From positions 1 to 64,000 of the forward strand of contig QBXA01000005.1 in assembly GCA_003283905.1 (NCBI GenBank): a stretch of 64,000 nucleotides of DNA, written 5' to 3'. This stretch comes from Pelagibacteraceae bacterium AG-319-F18 (GTDB lineage: Bacteria; Pseudomonadota; Alphaproteobacteria; Pelagibacterales; Pelagibacteraceae). Within the stretch, counting starts at the first letter, position 1. The number at the start of each line of letters is the position of its first letter. Of the stretch, positions 34,489 to 46,547 are shown piece after piece. The notes under the pieces were generated by a model that worked only from the letters and a program-made list of their open reading frames with translations, was not told the origin of the DNA and searched no databases. The position numbers and the translations under genes were made by a program.

Positions 34489-35004
34489 ATGAATAATAAG
34501 ATAGATCAGGTACCAGAAGAATTTAAAAAATTAGCTGAAGATTTCAGTAAAAAAGGTTTTATTACAACTTCTTTAGACAACTTAATTAACTGGTCTAGAT
34601 CTGGATCATTACATTGGATGACATTTGGACTTGCTTGTTGTGCTGTTGAGATGATGCAAACAGCGATGCCTAGATATGATTTAGAAAGATTTGGAGCAGC
34701 TCCAAGGGGATCACCTAGACAATCTGATGTTATGATTGTAGCTGGTACCTTAACTAACAAAATGGCCCCAGCACTCAGAAAAGTCTATGATCAAATGCCT
34801 GAACCAAGATATGTAATATCTATGGGGAGTTGCGCTAATGGAGGTGGATATTATCATTATTCATATTCTGTAGTAAGAGGCTGCGATCGGATAGTTCCTG
34901 TTGATGTTTATGTTCCCGGGTGTCCTCCTTCTGCTGAAGCTTTGTTATATGGTATACTTCAACTACAGAAAAAAATAAGAAACAAAGGTTCTTTTATTAG
35001 ATAG
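34489..35004 (+). CDS. nuoB: NADH-quinone oxidoreductase subunit B
   Basis: A 171-residue peripheral-arm subunit carrying the terminal 4Fe-4S cluster N2, which hands electrons to quinone. The adjacent cysteine pair is in [11 protein letters not shown] (about residue 45), with the other ligands in SMGSCANGG and YVPGCPP. The last residues are IRNKGSFIR. The gene sits 12 bases after nuoA. Confidence 0.96.
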   Translation: MNNKIDQVPEEFKKLAEDFSKKGFITTSLDNLINWSRSGSLHWMTFGLACCAVEMMQTAMPRYDLERFGAAPRGSPRQSDVMIVAGTLTNKMAPALRKVYDQMPEPRYVISMGSCANGGGYYHYSYSVVRGCDRIVPVDVYVPGCPPSAEALLYGILQLQKKIRNKGSFIR

Positions 35005-35006
35005 TT

Positions 35007-35612
35007 ATGAATAATTTAATAGATTTAGAAAAAAAAGTTAATTCAGGGTTAACTACTAAAATAAATAAGACCGAGATTAAACATGATCAACTTTACATAG
35101 AGATAGATAAAGATGATTTAATTGATGTAACTCTTTCAATTAAAACTAACCAAGATACTAAATTTAGACAATTAATTGATATTACCGTTGTAGATTATCC
35201 AGAAAATACACAAAGATTTAAAATGGTTTATTTATTCTTAAGTCATGAATTTAATCAAAGAATTATCCTAAGTTATACGATTGCTGAAAATGAAGTAATA
35301 CCATCTTTAACAACAATTTTTCCTGCTGCAAATTGGATGGAAAGAGAGGTTTTTGATATGTATGGCGTCTCATTTAAAGATCATCCTGATTTAAGAAGAA
35401 TATTAACTGATTATGGTTTTGAGGGTCACCCTTTACGAAAAGATTTTCCATTAACAGGAAATACTGAAGTTAGATATAGCGAGGATCAAAAGAAAGTAAT
35501 TAGTGAACCAGTTAAATTAGAACAAAACTACAGAAATTTTGATTATGAAAGTCCTTGGGAGGGAACAAAGTATATTAAAGAAGAAATTGATAATAATGAC
35601 AAAAAAAATTAA
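35007..35612 (+). CDS. nuoC: NADH-quinone oxidoreductase subunit C
   Basis: A 201-residue, 30-kDa-type subunit of the peripheral arm, encoded separately from nuoD. The signature [20 protein letters not shown] followed by [19 protein letters not shown] is near residue 112. It starts 2 bases after nuoB and overlaps nuoD by 17 bases. Confidence 0.95.
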   Translation: MNNLIDLEKKVNSGLTTKINKTEIKHDQLYIEIDKDDLIDVTLSIKTNQDTKFRQLIDITVVDYPENTQRFKMVYLFLSHEFNQRIILSYTIAENEVIPSLTTIFPAANWMEREVFDMYGVSFKDHPDLRRILTDYGFEGHPLRKDFPLTGNTEVRYSEDQKKVISEPVKLEQNYRNFDYESPWEGTKYIKEEIDNNDKKN

Positions 35613-36771
35613 AAATTTAAATTTAAATTTTGGCCCTCAACACCCTGCGGCCCATGGTGTTTTAAGATTGATTTTAGAACTAGATGGTGAAGTTGTTGAA
35701 AAAGCTGACCCACATATAGGTTTACTTCATCGAGGAACTGAAAAGTTAATTGAAAATAAGACTTATATGCAAGCAATACCTTATTTTGATAGACTTGATT
35801 ATGTAGCACCTATGAATCAAGAACATGCATTTGCTCTTGCCATTGAGAAGATTTTAAATATTGATGTACCAATTAGAGCCCAATACATAAGAGTCATTTT
35901 TTGTGAAATTGGAAGAATTTTAAGTCACATTTTAAATGTTACCACACAAGCATTAGACGTTGGTGCTCTAACTCCTTCATTGTGGGGTTTTGAAGAAAGA
36001 GAAACTCTTATGACTTTCTATGAAAGAGCATCAGGATCAAGACTTCATGCAAATTATTTTAGAGCTGGTGGTGTTCATCAAGATTTACCTAATGGTTTAG
36101 AGGAGGATATTGCAAAATTTTGTAAAACATTTCCAAAAATCATTAATGATTTAGAGAGTTTATTAACTGATAATAGAATTTTTAAGCAAAGAAATGTTGA
36201 TATAGGAATTGTAACTAAAGAGGACGCATTAGATTATTCTTTCTCAGGTGTTATGATTAGAGGGTCGGGAGTACCATGGGATTTAAGAAAATCTCAACCA
36301 TATGATTGTTATAATCAATTAGAGTTTAAAATTCCAGTTGGTAAAAATGGTGACTGTTATGATCGATACTTATGTAGAATAGAAGAAATGAAGGAAAGTG
36401 TTTCTATAATAAATCAATGTCTTGCAAAAATAGAAAAAGGCCCAATTAAAACCTCAAATGGAAAAATAAGCCCTCCACCAAAAAAAGATATTAAACAATC
36501 AATGGAAGCCTTAATTCATCATTTTAAACTTTTCACTGAGGGTTACAGAGTACCAAATGATGAAATTTATACAGCTGTTGAAGCTCCTAAAGGTGAATTT
36601 GGTGTTTATCTTATTTCAGATGGTTCAAGTAAACCCTACAAATGCAAGATAAGAGCCCCAGGTTTTTCACATTTACAATCTATGGATTACTTAATTAAAG
36701 GACATATGTTAGCCGATGTACCAGCAGTATTAGGTTCATTAGACATTGTTTTTGGAGAGGTTGATAGATGA
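35596..36771 (+). CDS. nuoD: NADH-quinone oxidoreductase subunit D
   Basis: A 391-residue, 49-kDa-type subunit that forms the quinone site with NuoB. I use the ATG at 35596 ([17 protein letters not shown]) since the region before it lies in nuoC and does not match the family. Quinone-site motifs are [14 protein letters not shown] near the N-terminus and [12 protein letters not shown] near residue 55. The end overlaps nuoE by 4 bases. Confidence 0.95.
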   Translation: MTKKIKNLNLNFGPQHPAAHGVLRLILELDGEVVEKADPHIGLLHRGTEKLIENKTYMQAIPYFDRLDYVAPMNQEHAFALAIEKILNIDVPIRAQYIRVIFCEIGRILSHILNVTTQALDVGALTPSLWGFEERETLMTFYERASGSRLHANYFRAGGVHQDLPNGLEEDIAKFCKTFPKIINDLESLLTDNRIFKQRNVDIGIVTKEDALDYSFSGVMIRGSGVPWDLRKSQPYDCYNQLEFKIPVGKNGDCYDRYLCRIEEMKESVSIINQCLAKIEKGPIKTSNGKISPPPKKDIKQSMEALIHHFKLFTEGYRVPNDEIYTAVEAPKGEFGVYLISDGSSKPYKCKIRAPGFSHLQSMDYLIKGHMLADVPAVLGSLDIVFGEVDR

Positions 36772-37376
36772 GTTTAAGAAGACCTTCAAAAGATCAACCA
36801 GAAAATTTTGAATTCAATTCTTCCTCATTAGAGGCAGCAAAATCTATTGTTGCACAATATCCTGAAGGTAAACAACAAAGTGGAGTTATGGCTTTACTTT
36901 ATATTGCACAAAGACAAAACAATAATTGGATACCTTTAGCTGCAATAAAATATATCGCTAAATTTTTAGACATGCCTTACATAAAAGTTTATGAGGTAGC
37001 TACTTTTTATACAATGTATAACTTATCACCTGTAGGAAAATTTTTTGTGCAAGTTTGCACAACAACACCTTGCATGATTAGAGGTGCAAATAAATTAGTT
37101 GAAGCTTGTAAAGAAAAAATTTCAGAAAACGAGTCAGAGCTTTCAAGTGATAAAAATTGTTCTTGGATGGAAGTCGAATGCTTGGGTGCTTGTGTGAATG
37201 CTCCAATGATGCAGATTAACGATGACTATTATGAGGATTTAGATAAAGAAAAAACTTTAAAAATTTTAGACAAGATTTTAAAAGGTGAAAATCCTAAATC
37301 AGGATCATATAGAGGTCGTGTCAATAATGAACCTGAAAATGGTAGAAAAACACTAATGGATTTAAAAAATGCTTAA
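36768..37376 (+). CDS. nuoE: NADH-quinone oxidoreductase subunit E
   Basis: A 202-residue, 24-kDa-type subunit carrying the 2Fe-2S cluster N1a. The ligand cysteines are in [13 protein letters not shown] (about residues 101-106) and [13 protein letters not shown] (about 142-146). The C-terminal extension after about 165 ([19 protein letters not shown]) is as in other alphaproteobacteria. It overlaps nuoD by 4 bases and nuoF by 8. Confidence 0.95.
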   Translation: MSLRRPSKDQPENFEFNSSSLEAAKSIVAQYPEGKQQSGVMALLYIAQRQNNNWIPLAAIKYIAKFLDMPYIKVYEVATFYTMYNLSPVGKFFVQVCTTTPCMIRGANKLVEACKEKISENESELSSDKNCSWMEVECLGACVNAPMMQINDDYYEDLDKEKTLKILDKILKGENPKSGSYRGRVNNEPENGRKTLMDLKNA

Positions 37377-38700
37377 AGATAAAGATAGGATTTTTCAAAA
37401 TTTATATAACGATATGGGATCTGACGTTAATTCCTCAAAAAAAAGAGGGGATTGGGTTGATACAAAAAATATTACGGACAAAGGTAGAGATTGGATAATC
37501 AATGAAATTAAAGAGTCGCAGCTTAGAGGAAGAGGCGGTGCAGGATTTCCTACAGGATTAAAATGGTCTTTTGCACCTAAAGAGGTTGGATCTAGGCCTC
37601 ATTATTTAGTTATTAATGGTGACGAGTCAGAACCCGGAACTTGCAAAGATAGAGATATTTTAAGATTTGAACCACATAAATTAATTGAAGGATGCCTAAT
37701 TGCTTCCTACGCAGTACAAGCTCATGTTTGTTATATTTATATTAGAGGTGAGTATTTTGTTGACGGTCAAAAGCTTCAAGCTGCAATTGATGAAGCTTAT
37801 GAAAAAAAACTGATAGGAAAAAATGCATCAGGTACAGGTTGGGACTTAGATATTTATATTCATTATGGAGCAGGAGCATATATATGTGGTGAAGAAACTG
37901 CTTTACTCGAAAGTATTGAAGGTAAAAAAGGTCAACCAAGATTAAAACCACCTTTCCCAGCTTTAATTGGATTATATGGATGTCCAACAATAATTAATAA
38001 TGTAGAAACAATTGCTGTTGTTTCAACTATACTTAGAAGAGGTGGAAAATGGTTTGCATCCTTAGGAAGAGATAAAAATACTGGGACTAAAATTTTCTGC
38101 ATATCTGGAAATGTTAATAATCCTTGTAATGTTGAAGAAGAAATGAACATACCTTTAAAAGAATTAATCGAAGTTCATGCGGGAGGAGTTATTGGTGGAT
38201 GGGAAAATTTACAGGCAGTAATACCAGGTGGATCTTCTATGCCATTAATTCCACAAGAAAAATGTGAAACTCTCACGATGGATTTTGACTCCTTAATGGC
38301 AGAAAAAAGTGGATTAGGAACAGCTGGTATAGTTGTTATTAATAAAGATCAAGACATAATTAAATGTATGGCAAGAATTGCAAGATTTTATAAACATGAA
38401 AGTTGTGGTCAATGCACACCATGCAGAGAAGGATCTGGTTGGATGTGGAGAATGTTGGAAAGAATGGCAGCTGGTGAAGCAACAAAAGATGAAGTAGAAA
38501 TGTTAGGCGATGTTACAAATCAAATATCAGGTCATACTATCTGTGCTTTTGGCGAAGGTTCATCTTGGCCTGTTCAAGGTTTGTTAAGGCATTTTAAAAA
38601 AGAAATAGAAAAAAGAAATAACTTAGACCCTATAGTACAGAAAAAAATTGATATTCCTTACTTAGTTGATCAACACTTACTGGATAAAAAAAATGCTTAA
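37369..38700 (+). CDS. nuoF: NADH-quinone oxidoreductase subunit F
   Basis: The 443-residue NADH- and FMN-binding subunit. The FMN/NADH motif [15 protein letters not shown] is near residue 54, [19 protein letters not shown] near 168, and the N3 4Fe-4S ligands are in [15 protein letters not shown] (about 346-354) with a fourth cysteine in HTICAFGEG. It overlaps nuoG by 8 bases. Confidence 0.96.
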   Translation: MLKDKDRIFQNLYNDMGSDVNSSKKRGDWVDTKNITDKGRDWIINEIKESQLRGRGGAGFPTGLKWSFAPKEVGSRPHYLVINGDESEPGTCKDRDILRFEPHKLIEGCLIASYAVQAHVCYIYIRGEYFVDGQKLQAAIDEAYEKKLIGKNASGTGWDLDIYIHYGAGAYICGEETALLESIEGKKGQPRLKPPFPALIGLYGCPTIINNVETIAVVSTILRRGGKWFASLGRDKNTGTKIFCISGNVNNPCNVEEEMNIPLKELIEVHAGGVIGGWENLQAVIPGGSSMPLIPQEKCETLTMDFDSLMAEKSGLGTAGIVVINKDQDIIKCMARIARFYKHESCGQCTPCREGSGWMWRMLERMAAGEATKDEVEMLGDVTNQISGHTICAFGEGSSWPVQGLLRHFKKEIEKRNNLDPIVQKKIDIPYLVDQHLLDKKNA

Positions 38701-40720
38701 ATTAAAAGTAAATGATATTGATGTTGAAATAGAAGAAGGTTTAACTGTTCTTCAAGCATGTGAAAAAGCTGGAGTTGAAATTCCAAGATTTTGTTATCAT
38801 GAAAAATTATCAATAGCAGGAAATTGTAGAATGTGTTTAGTTGAAATGGAAAAATCACCTAAACCAGTTGCTTCTTGCGCCATGCCAGCTGCAGAAGGGA
38901 TGATTATTAAAACAAATACTCCTTTTGTTGAAAAAGCGAGAAAAGGGGTAATGGAGTTTTTATTAGCTAACCATCCTTTGGATTGTCCGGTTTGTGATCA
39001 AGGTGGAGAGTGTGACCTTCAAGATCAATCAATGTTTTATGGTGTAGATAAATCTAGATTTAAAGAAAATAAAAGAGCAGTCCCTGAAAAGAATATGGGC
39101 CCACTCATTAAAACTCAAATGACAAGATGTATTCATTGTACTCGTTGTGTAAGATTTGCAACTGAAATTGCCGGTGTTCCAGAAATAGGAGCAATTGGCA
39201 GGGGTGAGGATATGCAAATCACTACTTATTTAGAACAGTCAATGCAATCTGAACTTTCTGCAAATGTTGTAGATTTATGTCCAGTAGGTGCTTTGACATC
39301 AAAACCTTATGTATTTGAAGCTAGACCATGGGAATTAAAAAAAACTGAAACAATCGATGTTATGGATGCGATTGGTTCTAACATAAGAGTTGATACTTAT
39401 GATTGGGAAGTAAAAAGAGTTCTTCCAATTATCAATGAAGATGTCAATGAAGAATGGATTTCAGATAAAACTAGATATGCTTGTGATGGGTTGCTTCATC
39501 AACGATTAGATACACCATTTATTAAATACAACGGTAAATTTGAGAAAGCATCATGGGATGAAGTTTATAAAATTATTAAATCTAAATTTGAAAACACTTC
39601 TAAAGAAAAAATTTGTGGATTTGTTGGTGACTTAACGAATATGGAAACCAGTTATATTTTTAAAGAATTCTTTGATCGAACATTAGACACTAAAAATTAT
39701 GAATCTAGATCAGATAATAGATTTATAAATACCTCAAAAAGAGAAAATTATTTATTCAATTCTTCTATTAATGGAATTGAAGAAGCAGATCTAATTTTAT
39801 TAGCTGGCGCAAACCCAAGATACGAAGCAACAATTTTAAATGCTAGAATTAGAAAAGCTTATTTAAACTCTAATACAAAAATTATTTCATTAAGTGATGT
39901 TGGTGATTTAACGTATTCATATCAAAGTTTGGATGGTCAAACACAAACATTAAATGACATTTTCGAAGGAAATCACGAGATATCTCAAGATATTATTAAT
40001 TCAAAAAAACCAATGATAATAATTGGCGAGTCTTTATTGAGATTAAAATCTTCTGAATTTTTATTTAATAGAACTAAAGAATTTTTAATAAAAAACAATA
40101 AAATCTCTGATGATTGGAACTCTTTAAACATTTTATCATGTGACGCAGCAACAGTAGGAAATTTTGATCTTGGCATAATCAATAATCAAAATAATTTATT
40201 AAATGATTTAAAAGAACATAAATTTGATATTCTTTATTTAGTTGGTCAAGATTGTTTAAATTTTGATAAAAGAGATGAATTCATAATTTATCAAGGTAGC
40301 CATGGTGATAAGGGGGCTGAATATGCGGACATTATTTTACCAGGGTCAGCTTATACGGAACAAGATGGATACTTTACAAATCTAGAGGGAAAAGTTCAAA
40401 AAGCTTACAAAGCATCATACCCACCAGGTGAAGCAAAAGAAGATTGGCAAATAATTAATAAACTAGCTGAATACACGAATAATAGAAAATTATTCAATGA
40501 TAAAGATGAATTAGAAAGCAGTATGTTTAATTACTTAAATTTACAAAAAGAGAAACAAACAAATGAATTAAATAATTCAAACAAAGAGTTTCAAGGTCAA
40601 AAGTTAATAATCAATGTAAAAGATTATTATTTTTCAAATGTAATTGCCAGATCATCAAAAACAATGATTGAGTGTAATAATTCTAAAATAAACTTAAAAT
40701 TTACAGGTACAGAGGGTTAA
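38693..40720 (+). CDS. nuoG: NADH-quinone oxidoreductase subunit G
   Basis: A 675-residue, 75-kDa-type subunit. I start it at the ATG at 38693 ([16 protein letters not shown]) overlapping nuoF. 2Fe-2S ligands are in [17 protein letters not shown], the N5 region in [20 protein letters not shown], and N4 in [16 protein letters not shown] with [13 protein letters not shown] later. A molybdopterin oxidoreductase-like domain without a cofactor follows, as in all NuoG. Confidence 0.95.
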   Translation: MLKLKVNDIDVEIEEGLTVLQACEKAGVEIPRFCYHEKLSIAGNCRMCLVEMEKSPKPVASCAMPAAEGMIIKTNTPFVEKARKGVMEFLLANHPLDCPVCDQGGECDLQDQSMFYGVDKSRFKENKRAVPEKNMGPLIKTQMTRCIHCTRCVRFATEIAGVPEIGAIGRGEDMQITTYLEQSMQSELSANVVDLCPVGALTSKPYVFEARPWELKKTETIDVMDAIGSNIRVDTYDWEVKRVLPIINEDVNEEWISDKTRYACDGLLHQRLDTPFIKYNGKFEKASWDEVYKIIKSKFENTSKEKICGFVGDLTNMETSYIFKEFFDRTLDTKNYESRSDNRFINTSKRENYLFNSSINGIEEADLILLAGANPRYEATILNARIRKAYLNSNTKIISLSDVGDLTYSYQSLDGQTQTLNDIFEGNHEISQDIINSKKPMIIIGESLLRLKSSEFLFNRTKEFLIKNNKISDDWNSLNILSCDAATVGNFDLGIINNQNNLLNDLKEHKFDILYLVGQDCLNFDKRDEFIIYQGSHGDKGAEYADIILPGSAYTEQDGYFTNLEGKVQKAYKASYPPGEAKEDWQIINKLAEYTNNRKLFNDKDELESSMFNYLNLQKEKQTNELNNSNKEFQGQKLIINVKDYYFSNVIARSSKTMIECNNSKINLKFTGTEG

Positions 40721-40721
40721 C

Positions 40722-41723
40722 ATGGAGTACGTAAGTATAATTTTTCAAGAAGTTTATAAAATTTTATTTTTATTAGTTCCTTTATTAGTTTCTGTTGCAC
40801 TGATTGTTTGGCTTGATAGAAGAGTGTGGGCATTTGTTCAAAAAAGGCAAGGACCAAATGTTGTTGGACCTTTTGGTTTATTACAATCACTTGCAGATGC
40901 TTTAAAATATATTTTTAAAGAGATTATAATTCCTTCAAGTTCAAATAAGGTAATTTTTATTTTAGCTCCAATAGTTACAATGACTCTTGCTTTAGTAGCT
41001 TGGGCAGTTATTCCATTTAGTGCTACCCAAGTATTAGCTGATATTAATGTTGGAATACTTTACTTATTTGCAGTTTCTTCACTTGGTGTCTATGGAATTA
41101 TTATGGGTGGCTGGGCTTCAAACTCTAAATATCCCTTTCTTGGTGCAATTAGATCCGCTGCACAAATGGTATCTTATGAAGTTTCTATAGGAGTAATTAT
41201 TATTAATGTTTTACTTTGTGTAGGATCTTTAAATCTAAATGATATTGTAATTGCTCAACAAAATTTATGGTTCATTATTCCACTATTTCCAATGTTTGTA
41301 ATTTTTTTTATTTCAGCATTGGCAGAAACTAATAGACCTCCATTTGATTTACCTGAAGCTGAAGCTGAACTAGTAGCTGGTTATCAAACAGAATATTCAG
41401 GCATGATGTATGCTATGTTTTGGTTAGGTGAATATGCTAATATTTTATTAATGTGTGCAATGGGCGCAATATTGTTTTTAGGAGGCTGGCTGTCACCGAT
41501 AGAGGTTTATCCGTTAACACATATACCAGGAGCATTATGGTTAATATTAAAAATTTTATTTTTGTTTATTTTGTTTGCTTTAGTTAAAGCGATTGTACCA
41601 AGATATCGATACGATCAATTGATGAGACTTGGTTGGAAAGTGTTTTTACCACTATCATTAACTTGGGTAGTGCTTACAGCTAGTTACTTATTTTATTTCA
41701 ACCTTTTACCAGTACATCAATAA
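40722..41723 (+). CDS. nuoH: NADH-quinone oxidoreductase subunit H
   Basis: A 333-residue membrane subunit with about eight helices at the junction of the two arms of complex I. Conserved loops are [20 protein letters not shown] near residue 33, [20 protein letters not shown] near 206 and [19 protein letters not shown] near 289. It starts one base after nuoG. Confidence 0.95.
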   Translation: MEYVSIIFQEVYKILFLLVPLLVSVALIVWLDRRVWAFVQKRQGPNVVGPFGLLQSLADALKYIFKEIIIPSSSNKVIFILAPIVTMTLALVAWAVIPFSATQVLADINVGILYLFAVSSLGVYGIIMGGWASNSKYPFLGAIRSAAQMVSYEVSIGVIIINVLLCVGSLNLNDIVIAQQNLWFIIPLFPMFVIFFISALAETNRPPFDLPEAEAELVAGYQTEYSGMMYAMFWLGEYANILLMCAMGAILFLGGWLSPIEVYPLTHIPGALWLILKILFLFILFALVKAIVPRYRYDQLMRLGWKVFLPLSLTWVVLTASYLFYFNLLPVHQ

Positions 41724-42208
41724 TGAAATTATCTAGATTTTTTAAAACTATATTAATGACAGACTTTATTGGTGGTTTAGTAATTGCAATTAAAGAATTA
41801 TTTAAATCAAAAAAAACAATTAATTATCCATTTGAAAAAGGAAAAATAAGTCCACGTTTTAGAGGCGAACATGCACTCAGAAGATATCCAAATGGGGAAG
41901 AAAGATGTATTGCCTGTAAATTATGTGAAGCTGTTTGTCCAGCGCAAGCTATTACTATTGAGTCAGCAGCTAGAGAAGATGGTAGTAGAAAAACTACAAG
42001 ATACGATATTGATATGATGAAATGTATTTATTGTGGTTTATGTGAAGAGTCTTGCCCAGTAGATGCAATCGTTCAAGGTCCAAATTTTGAATTTTCAACA
42101 GAAACAAGAGAAGAACTATATTATACGAAAGAAAAACTTTTAGACAATGGTGATAGATGGGAGAATGTATTAGCAGCTAATATTAAAGCTGATAATCCAT
42201 ACAGATAA
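41723..42208 (+). CDS. nuoI: NADH-quinone oxidoreductase subunit I
   Basis: A 161-residue ferredoxin-like subunit with clusters N6a and N6b. The two ligand sets are [16 protein letters not shown] (about residues 61-72) and [16 protein letters not shown] (about 100-111). An N-terminal amphipathic helix attaches it to the membrane side. One-base overlap with nuoH. Confidence 0.96.
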   Translation: MKLSRFFKTILMTDFIGGLVIAIKELFKSKKTINYPFEKGKISPRFRGEHALRRYPNGEERCIACKLCEAVCPAQAITIESAAREDGSRKTTRYDIDMMKCIYCGLCEESCPVDAIVQGPNFEFSTETREELYYTKEKLLDNGDRWENVLAANIKADNPYR

Positions 42209-42212
42209 ATCT

Positions 42213-42845
42213 ATGATTGCTCATTCAATTTTCTTTTATACATTTTCATTTATAGCTGTTATTTCGGCAATCATGGTTACAGCTTCAAAAAATACTGTTC
42301 ATTCAGTTTTTTTTCTAATTTTAGATTTTATTAGCATTTCATGCCTCTTTATAATGATTGGTGCTGAATTTTTAGGAATGATAATGTTAATTGTTTATGT
42401 TGGAGCAGTTGCTGTTTTGTTTTTATTTGTAGTAATGATGTTAAATGTTGCTCAACAAAAAAACCAATGGTTTGCAAGTCAAGAAAGCTCCAAACATATT
42501 CCTGTTGGTTTAATTATAGGTACATTAATTTTTTTTGAAATTATAATTGTAATTGGTGGGTGGAAATACAAACCAGACATTTTTGATATTAACAATTCAA
42601 TTTCTCAAACCAGTTTAAGCAATACCCATTCTTTAGGTCAGATTTTATACACTGATTATATTCATGTTTTTCAAATAAGTGGAATGATACTGTTAGTTGC
42701 CATGGTAGGAGCTATTGTATTAACGTTTAGACAAAGAGTTGGTGTTAAAAGACAAAGTTATATCAAGCAAATATCACGCGAAAGAGCTGAAGGTGTAGAG
42801 GTATTAGAGGTTAAGTCTAACAGAGGAGTTAAAATAGATGACTGA
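42213..42845 (+). CDS. nuoJ: NADH-quinone oxidoreductase subunit J
   Basis: A 210-residue membrane subunit with five helices. The conserved [20 protein letters not shown] helix with the Glu-Phe-Leu preceding it (GAEFLGMI) is near residue 50, and [13 protein letters not shown] is near 165. The hydrophilic C-terminus is basic and acidic mixed. It overlaps nuoK by 8 bases. Confidence 0.94.
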   Translation: MIAHSIFFYTFSFIAVISAIMVTASKNTVHSVFFLILDFISISCLFIMIGAEFLGMIMLIVYVGAVAVLFLFVVMMLNVAQQKNQWFASQESSKHIPVGLIIGTLIFFEIIIVIGGWKYKPDIFDINNSISQTSLSNTHSLGQILYTDYIHVFQISGMILLVAMVGAIVLTFRQRVGVKRQSYIKQISRERAEGVEVLEVKSNRGVKIDD

Positions 42846-43149
42846 GATAGGTTTAGGACATTATTTAACTTTAGGTGCTGTTATTTTCTCAATTGGAATA
42901 ATTGGTATTTTCCTTAATAGAAAGAATATCATTGTAATATTAATGAGTATTGAGTTGATATTGCTTGCTGTAAATATCAACCTAGTAGCTTTTTCAATTT
43001 ATTTAGGTGATTTGGCAGGACAAGTTTTTACTCTATTTATCCTTACCGTTGCAGCTGCAGAAGCAGCAATAGGATTAGCAATCATAGTCGTATATTTTAG
43101 AAACTCTGGAACTATAAGAGTTGAAGAAATAGATAAGTTAAAAGGATAA
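42838..43149 (+). CDS. nuoK: NADH-quinone oxidoreductase subunit K
   Basis: A 103-residue, three-helix subunit related to MnhC/MrpC. The membrane glutamates needed for proton translocation are in [18 protein letters not shown] (about residue 36) and [13 protein letters not shown] (about 72). It lies between nuoJ and nuoL with only a 2-base gap to the latter. Confidence 0.95.
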   Translation: MTEIGLGHYLTLGAVIFSIGIIGIFLNRKNIIVILMSIELILLAVNINLVAFSIYLGDLAGQVFTLFILTVAAAEAAIGLAIIVVYFRNSGTIRVEEIDKLKG

Positions 43150-43151
43150 TC

Positions 43152-45065
43152 GTGGAACTATTAATTATATTTCTTCCACTTATTGCTTCAATTATTTCAG
43201 GTTTTTTTGGAAGATATATTGGTGATAGAAATTCTGAAATAGTAACAAGTGCTCTTGTTTCAATTTCTGCACTCTTATCAATTTATGTTCTTTATCAAGT
43301 AATTGTAAATCAATATGAAGAAAATATTGTTATAACTACTTGGATAAATTCTGGATCTTTAGATGTTAATTGGTCTATGTTAATTGATCCATTGTCAGCC
43401 GTGATGCTAGTTGTAGTTACGTCGGTATCTTCTTTGGTGCACATATATTCTATAGGTTATATGTCTCATGACCCTCATAAGCCAAGATTTATGGCTTATT
43501 TATCATTATTTACCTTTGCAATGTTGATGCTAGTAACTTCAGATAATTTTATTCAATTATTTTTTGGTTGGGAAGGTGTTGGTCTTTGTTCATACTTCCT
43601 AATAGGTTTTTGGTTTAAAAAAGAAAGTGCAAATGCTGCAGCAATTAAAGCATTCGTTGTAAATAGAGTAGGTGACTTCGGTTTTGCATTAGGAATTTTT
43701 TTAGTTTTCTATTTATTTGGAACTGTAAATTATTCAGAAGTGTTTCAGCAAATCCCAACAGTAATTGATAAAAATTTATCATTTTTAGGTTTTAAAGTTA
43801 AAGCAATAGATTTAATTTGTTTACTTTTATTTATTGGTGCTATGGGTAAATCAGCACAAATATTACTTCACACTTGGCTTCCAGATGCCATGGAAGGTCC
43901 CACACCTGTCTCTGCATTAATTCATGCAGCGACAATGGTAACAGCAGGAGTGTTTCTGGTTGTAAGATGTTCGCCAATTTATGAATACTCACCTTTAATT
44001 TTGAATTTGATAACTATTGTTGGAATGACAACCGCATTTTTTGCTGCAACTGTAGCATTAGTTCAAACAGACATAAAAAAAATAATAGCTTATTCAACAT
44101 GTAGTCAGTTAGGTTATATGTTTTTTGCTGCCGGCGTAGGGGCTTACAATGTTGCTATGTTTCATTTATTTACCCACGCTTTCTTTAAAGCTTTATTGTT
44201 TTTAGGTTCAGGTTCTGTAATTCACGCTTTTAAAGATGAACAAAATATAAATAATATGGGTGGTGTATGGAAAAAATTACCATACACATACGCTTTAATG
44301 ATTATAGGAACTTTGGCATTAACAGGGTTTCCATTTTTATCAGGATTTTATTCTAAAGATGCAATCATTGAATTTGCATATTTAAGAGGAAATACTGTTG
44401 GCTATTATGCTGCTGGAATTGGTATAATTACTGCGTTTTTAACATCTATTTATTCATGGAGACTAATTTTTAAAACATTCCATGGTAATTATAATAATAA
44501 AGATATCAAGATAGAGGAAACTCATGAATCTCCTTTGGTCATGCTTGTTCCTTTATTTATTCTATCAATTGGAGCTGTATTAGCAGGTTTTTTATTTAAA
44601 GGACTTTTTATTGGCCATGAAGGTGATAATTTATTTTGGGCAGAGTCGATTAAGTTTTTAGAACCTTTGAGTACAGAACATCCGCCTACATGGTTTTTAC
44701 TTTTAACACCTTGTTTAGTTTTATTATCAATTCCAATTGCTTATTACTTATTTGTTAAAAATAAAAATTTACCTAATGCAATAGCATCAATGAATAAACC
44801 TTTATATAATTTTTTAGTGAACAAGTGGTACTTCGATGAATTGTATGAATTATTATTCATTAAATCCTCAAAAAAATTCGGTTTATTTTTATGGAAATTT
44901 TGTGATGAAACTATAATTGATGGTTTTGGTCCTGATGGAATTTCTTCTTTTATAAAAAAATGTTCAATTAAAGCAACTAAATTTCAAAGTGGTTTTATCT
45001 ATCAATATGCATTTGTAATACTGTTAGGTTTTTCTGCTTTATTAACTTTTTTAATCATTAAATAA
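43152..45065 (+). CDS. nuoL: NADH-quinone oxidoreductase subunit L
   Basis: A 637-residue antiporter-like subunit with about 16 helices, including the long lateral helix at the C-terminus. The start is GTG. Conserved regions are FFGWEGVGLCSYFLIGFW (about residue 138, key Glu), WLPDAMEGPTPVSALIHAAT (about 240) and ACST-like region TCSQLGYMFFAAG. It pumps protons in the membrane arm and shares its last base with nuoM. Confidence 0.95.
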   Translation: MELLIIFLPLIASIISGFFGRYIGDRNSEIVTSALVSISALLSIYVLYQVIVNQYEENIVITTWINSGSLDVNWSMLIDPLSAVMLVVVTSVSSLVHIYSIGYMSHDPHKPRFMAYLSLFTFAMLMLVTSDNFIQLFFGWEGVGLCSYFLIGFWFKKESANAAAIKAFVVNRVGDFGFALGIFLVFYLFGTVNYSEVFQQIPTVIDKNLSFLGFKVKAIDLICLLLFIGAMGKSAQILLHTWLPDAMEGPTPVSALIHAATMVTAGVFLVVRCSPIYEYSPLILNLITIVGMTTAFFAATVALVQTDIKKIIAYSTCSQLGYMFFAAGVGAYNVAMFHLFTHAFFKALLFLGSGSVIHAFKDEQNINNMGGVWKKLPYTYALMIIGTLALTGFPFLSGFYSKDAIIEFAYLRGNTVGYYAAGIGIITAFLTSIYSWRLIFKTFHGNYNNKDIKIEETHESPLVMLVPLFILSIGAVLAGFLFKGLFIGHEGDNLFWAESIKFLEPLSTEHPPTWFLLLTPCLVLLSIPIAYYLFVKNKNLPNAIASMNKPLYNFLVNKWYFDELYELLFIKSSKKFGLFLWKFCDETIIDGFGPDGISSFIKKCSIKATKFQSGFIYQYAFVILLGFSALLTFLIIK

Positions 45066-46546
45066 TGAACTTTCCTATTCTTTCATCATTAATATTATTA
45101 CCAACAATCGGTGCTCTATTTTTATTTTTTACTAAAGATAAAGATGGAAATAATTTAACTATTAAATATGTTGCTTTATTTACTTCAGTTGTTAATTTTT
45201 TAATTTCAATATACTTATGGATTTCTTTTGACCAATCTACTTCTAGTTTTCAATTTATAGAAGAAAGAACATGGATTGAAGGATTCATTAATTATAAAGT
45301 TGGAGTAGATGGAATTTCAATTTTATTCATTATACTAACAACCTTCATTACACTTTTATGTATTATATCTGTAAATAATTCTGTTAAAAATAGATTAAGA
45401 GATTTTTTAATTGCAATACTAATCATGGAAAGTTTTATGATTGGTGTTTTTTGTGCGCTTGATCTTGTAGTATTTTATTTATTTTTTGAAGCTGGATTAA
45501 TTCCAATGTTTTTAATAATAGGAATTTGGGGAGGTCCTAAGAGAGTTTATTCAGCATTCAAATTCTTTTTGTATACATTGCTTGGTTCTGTATTAATGTT
45601 GGTTGCAATCATTTCAATTTATTGGATTACTGGCACTACCGACGTAGTTAAACTTTATGATCTTGGTATTGATGTTAAATATCAAAATCTTTTATGGTTA
45701 GCATTCTTCAGTTCATTTGCAGTCAAAACACCTATGTGGCCAGTTCATACTTGGTTGCCTGATGCTCATGTTGAGGCTCCTACAGCTGGATCTGTCCTTT
45801 TAGCTGCTATTTTGTTAAAAATGGCTGGATATGGTTTCATAAGATTTTCTTTGGGCCTCTTCCCTGTTGCATCAGAGGTATTTACACCTTTAATTTATAC
45901 TTTAAGTGTAATAGCAATCATATTTACTTCACTGATAGCTTTAATGCAGGAAGATATGAAAAAGCTAATTGCTTATTCATCAGTTGCACATATGGGTTTT
46001 GTAACTTTAGGAATATTTACTCTGCAACAACAGGGTATTGAGGGAAGCATAATTCAAATGATTAGCCACGGATTAGTTTCAGCAGCTTTATTTTTAACTG
46101 TTGGAGTGATCTATGATAGAATGCATTCTAGATTGATAAGCACCTATGGTGGATTAGTTTCTGTAATTCCAAAATATTCAATACTGTTTATGTTGTTTGC
46201 TTTAGCCTCTCTTGGTTTACCTGGTACCAGTGGTTTTATTGGTGAGTTTTTGATATTAATGGGAGCCTTTAAAGATAATTTTTTAGTAGCTGTTATAGCA
46301 AGTCTTGGTGTGATTTTGGGTGCTGTATATATGTTATGGCTATACAAAAGAGTGGTATTTGGAAAACTAACTAATGAAGGTCTTAAAAAAATCTTAGATT
46401 TAAATAGATCTGAGTATTTTATTTTAAGTTGCTTAGCTGCTCCAATTTTATTTTTTGGATTTTATCCAGATCCGTTAATTAATACGATCGAAGTTTCTGT
46501 AGCTGATTTAATAAACATGCATTCAACAAATTTGGCTAGCAAATAA
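45065..46546 (+). CDS. nuoM: NADH-quinone oxidoreductase subunit M
   Basis: A 493-residue antiporter-like subunit with about 14 helices. Key segments are VFYLFFEAGLIPMFLIIGIWGG near residue 138 (essential glutamate), shown here in part as FYLFFEAGLIPMFLI, WLPDAHVEAPTAGSVLLA near 235 and AYSSVAHMGFVTLG near 306. It starts at the last base of nuoL and ends one base before nuoN. Confidence 0.95.
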   Translation: MNFPILSSLILLPTIGALFLFFTKDKDGNNLTIKYVALFTSVVNFLISIYLWISFDQSTSSFQFIEERTWIEGFINYKVGVDGISILFIILTTFITLLCIISVNNSVKNRLRDFLIAILIMESFMIGVFCALDLVVFYLFFEAGLIPMFLIIGIWGGPKRVYSAFKFFLYTLLGSVLMLVAIISIYWITGTTDVVKLYDLGIDVKYQNLLWLAFFSSFAVKTPMWPVHTWLPDAHVEAPTAGSVLLAAILLKMAGYGFIRFSLGLFPVASEVFTPLIYTLSVIAIIFTSLIALMQEDMKKLIAYSSVAHMGFVTLGIFTLQQQGIEGSIIQMISHGLVSAALFLTVGVIYDRMHSRLISTYGGLVSVIPKYSILFMLFALASLGLPGTSGFIGEFLILMGAFKDNFLVAVIASLGVILGAVYMLWLYKRVVFGKLTNEGLKKILDLNRSEYFILSCLAAPILFFGFYPDPLINTIEVSVADLINMHSTNLASK

Positions 46547-46547
46547 C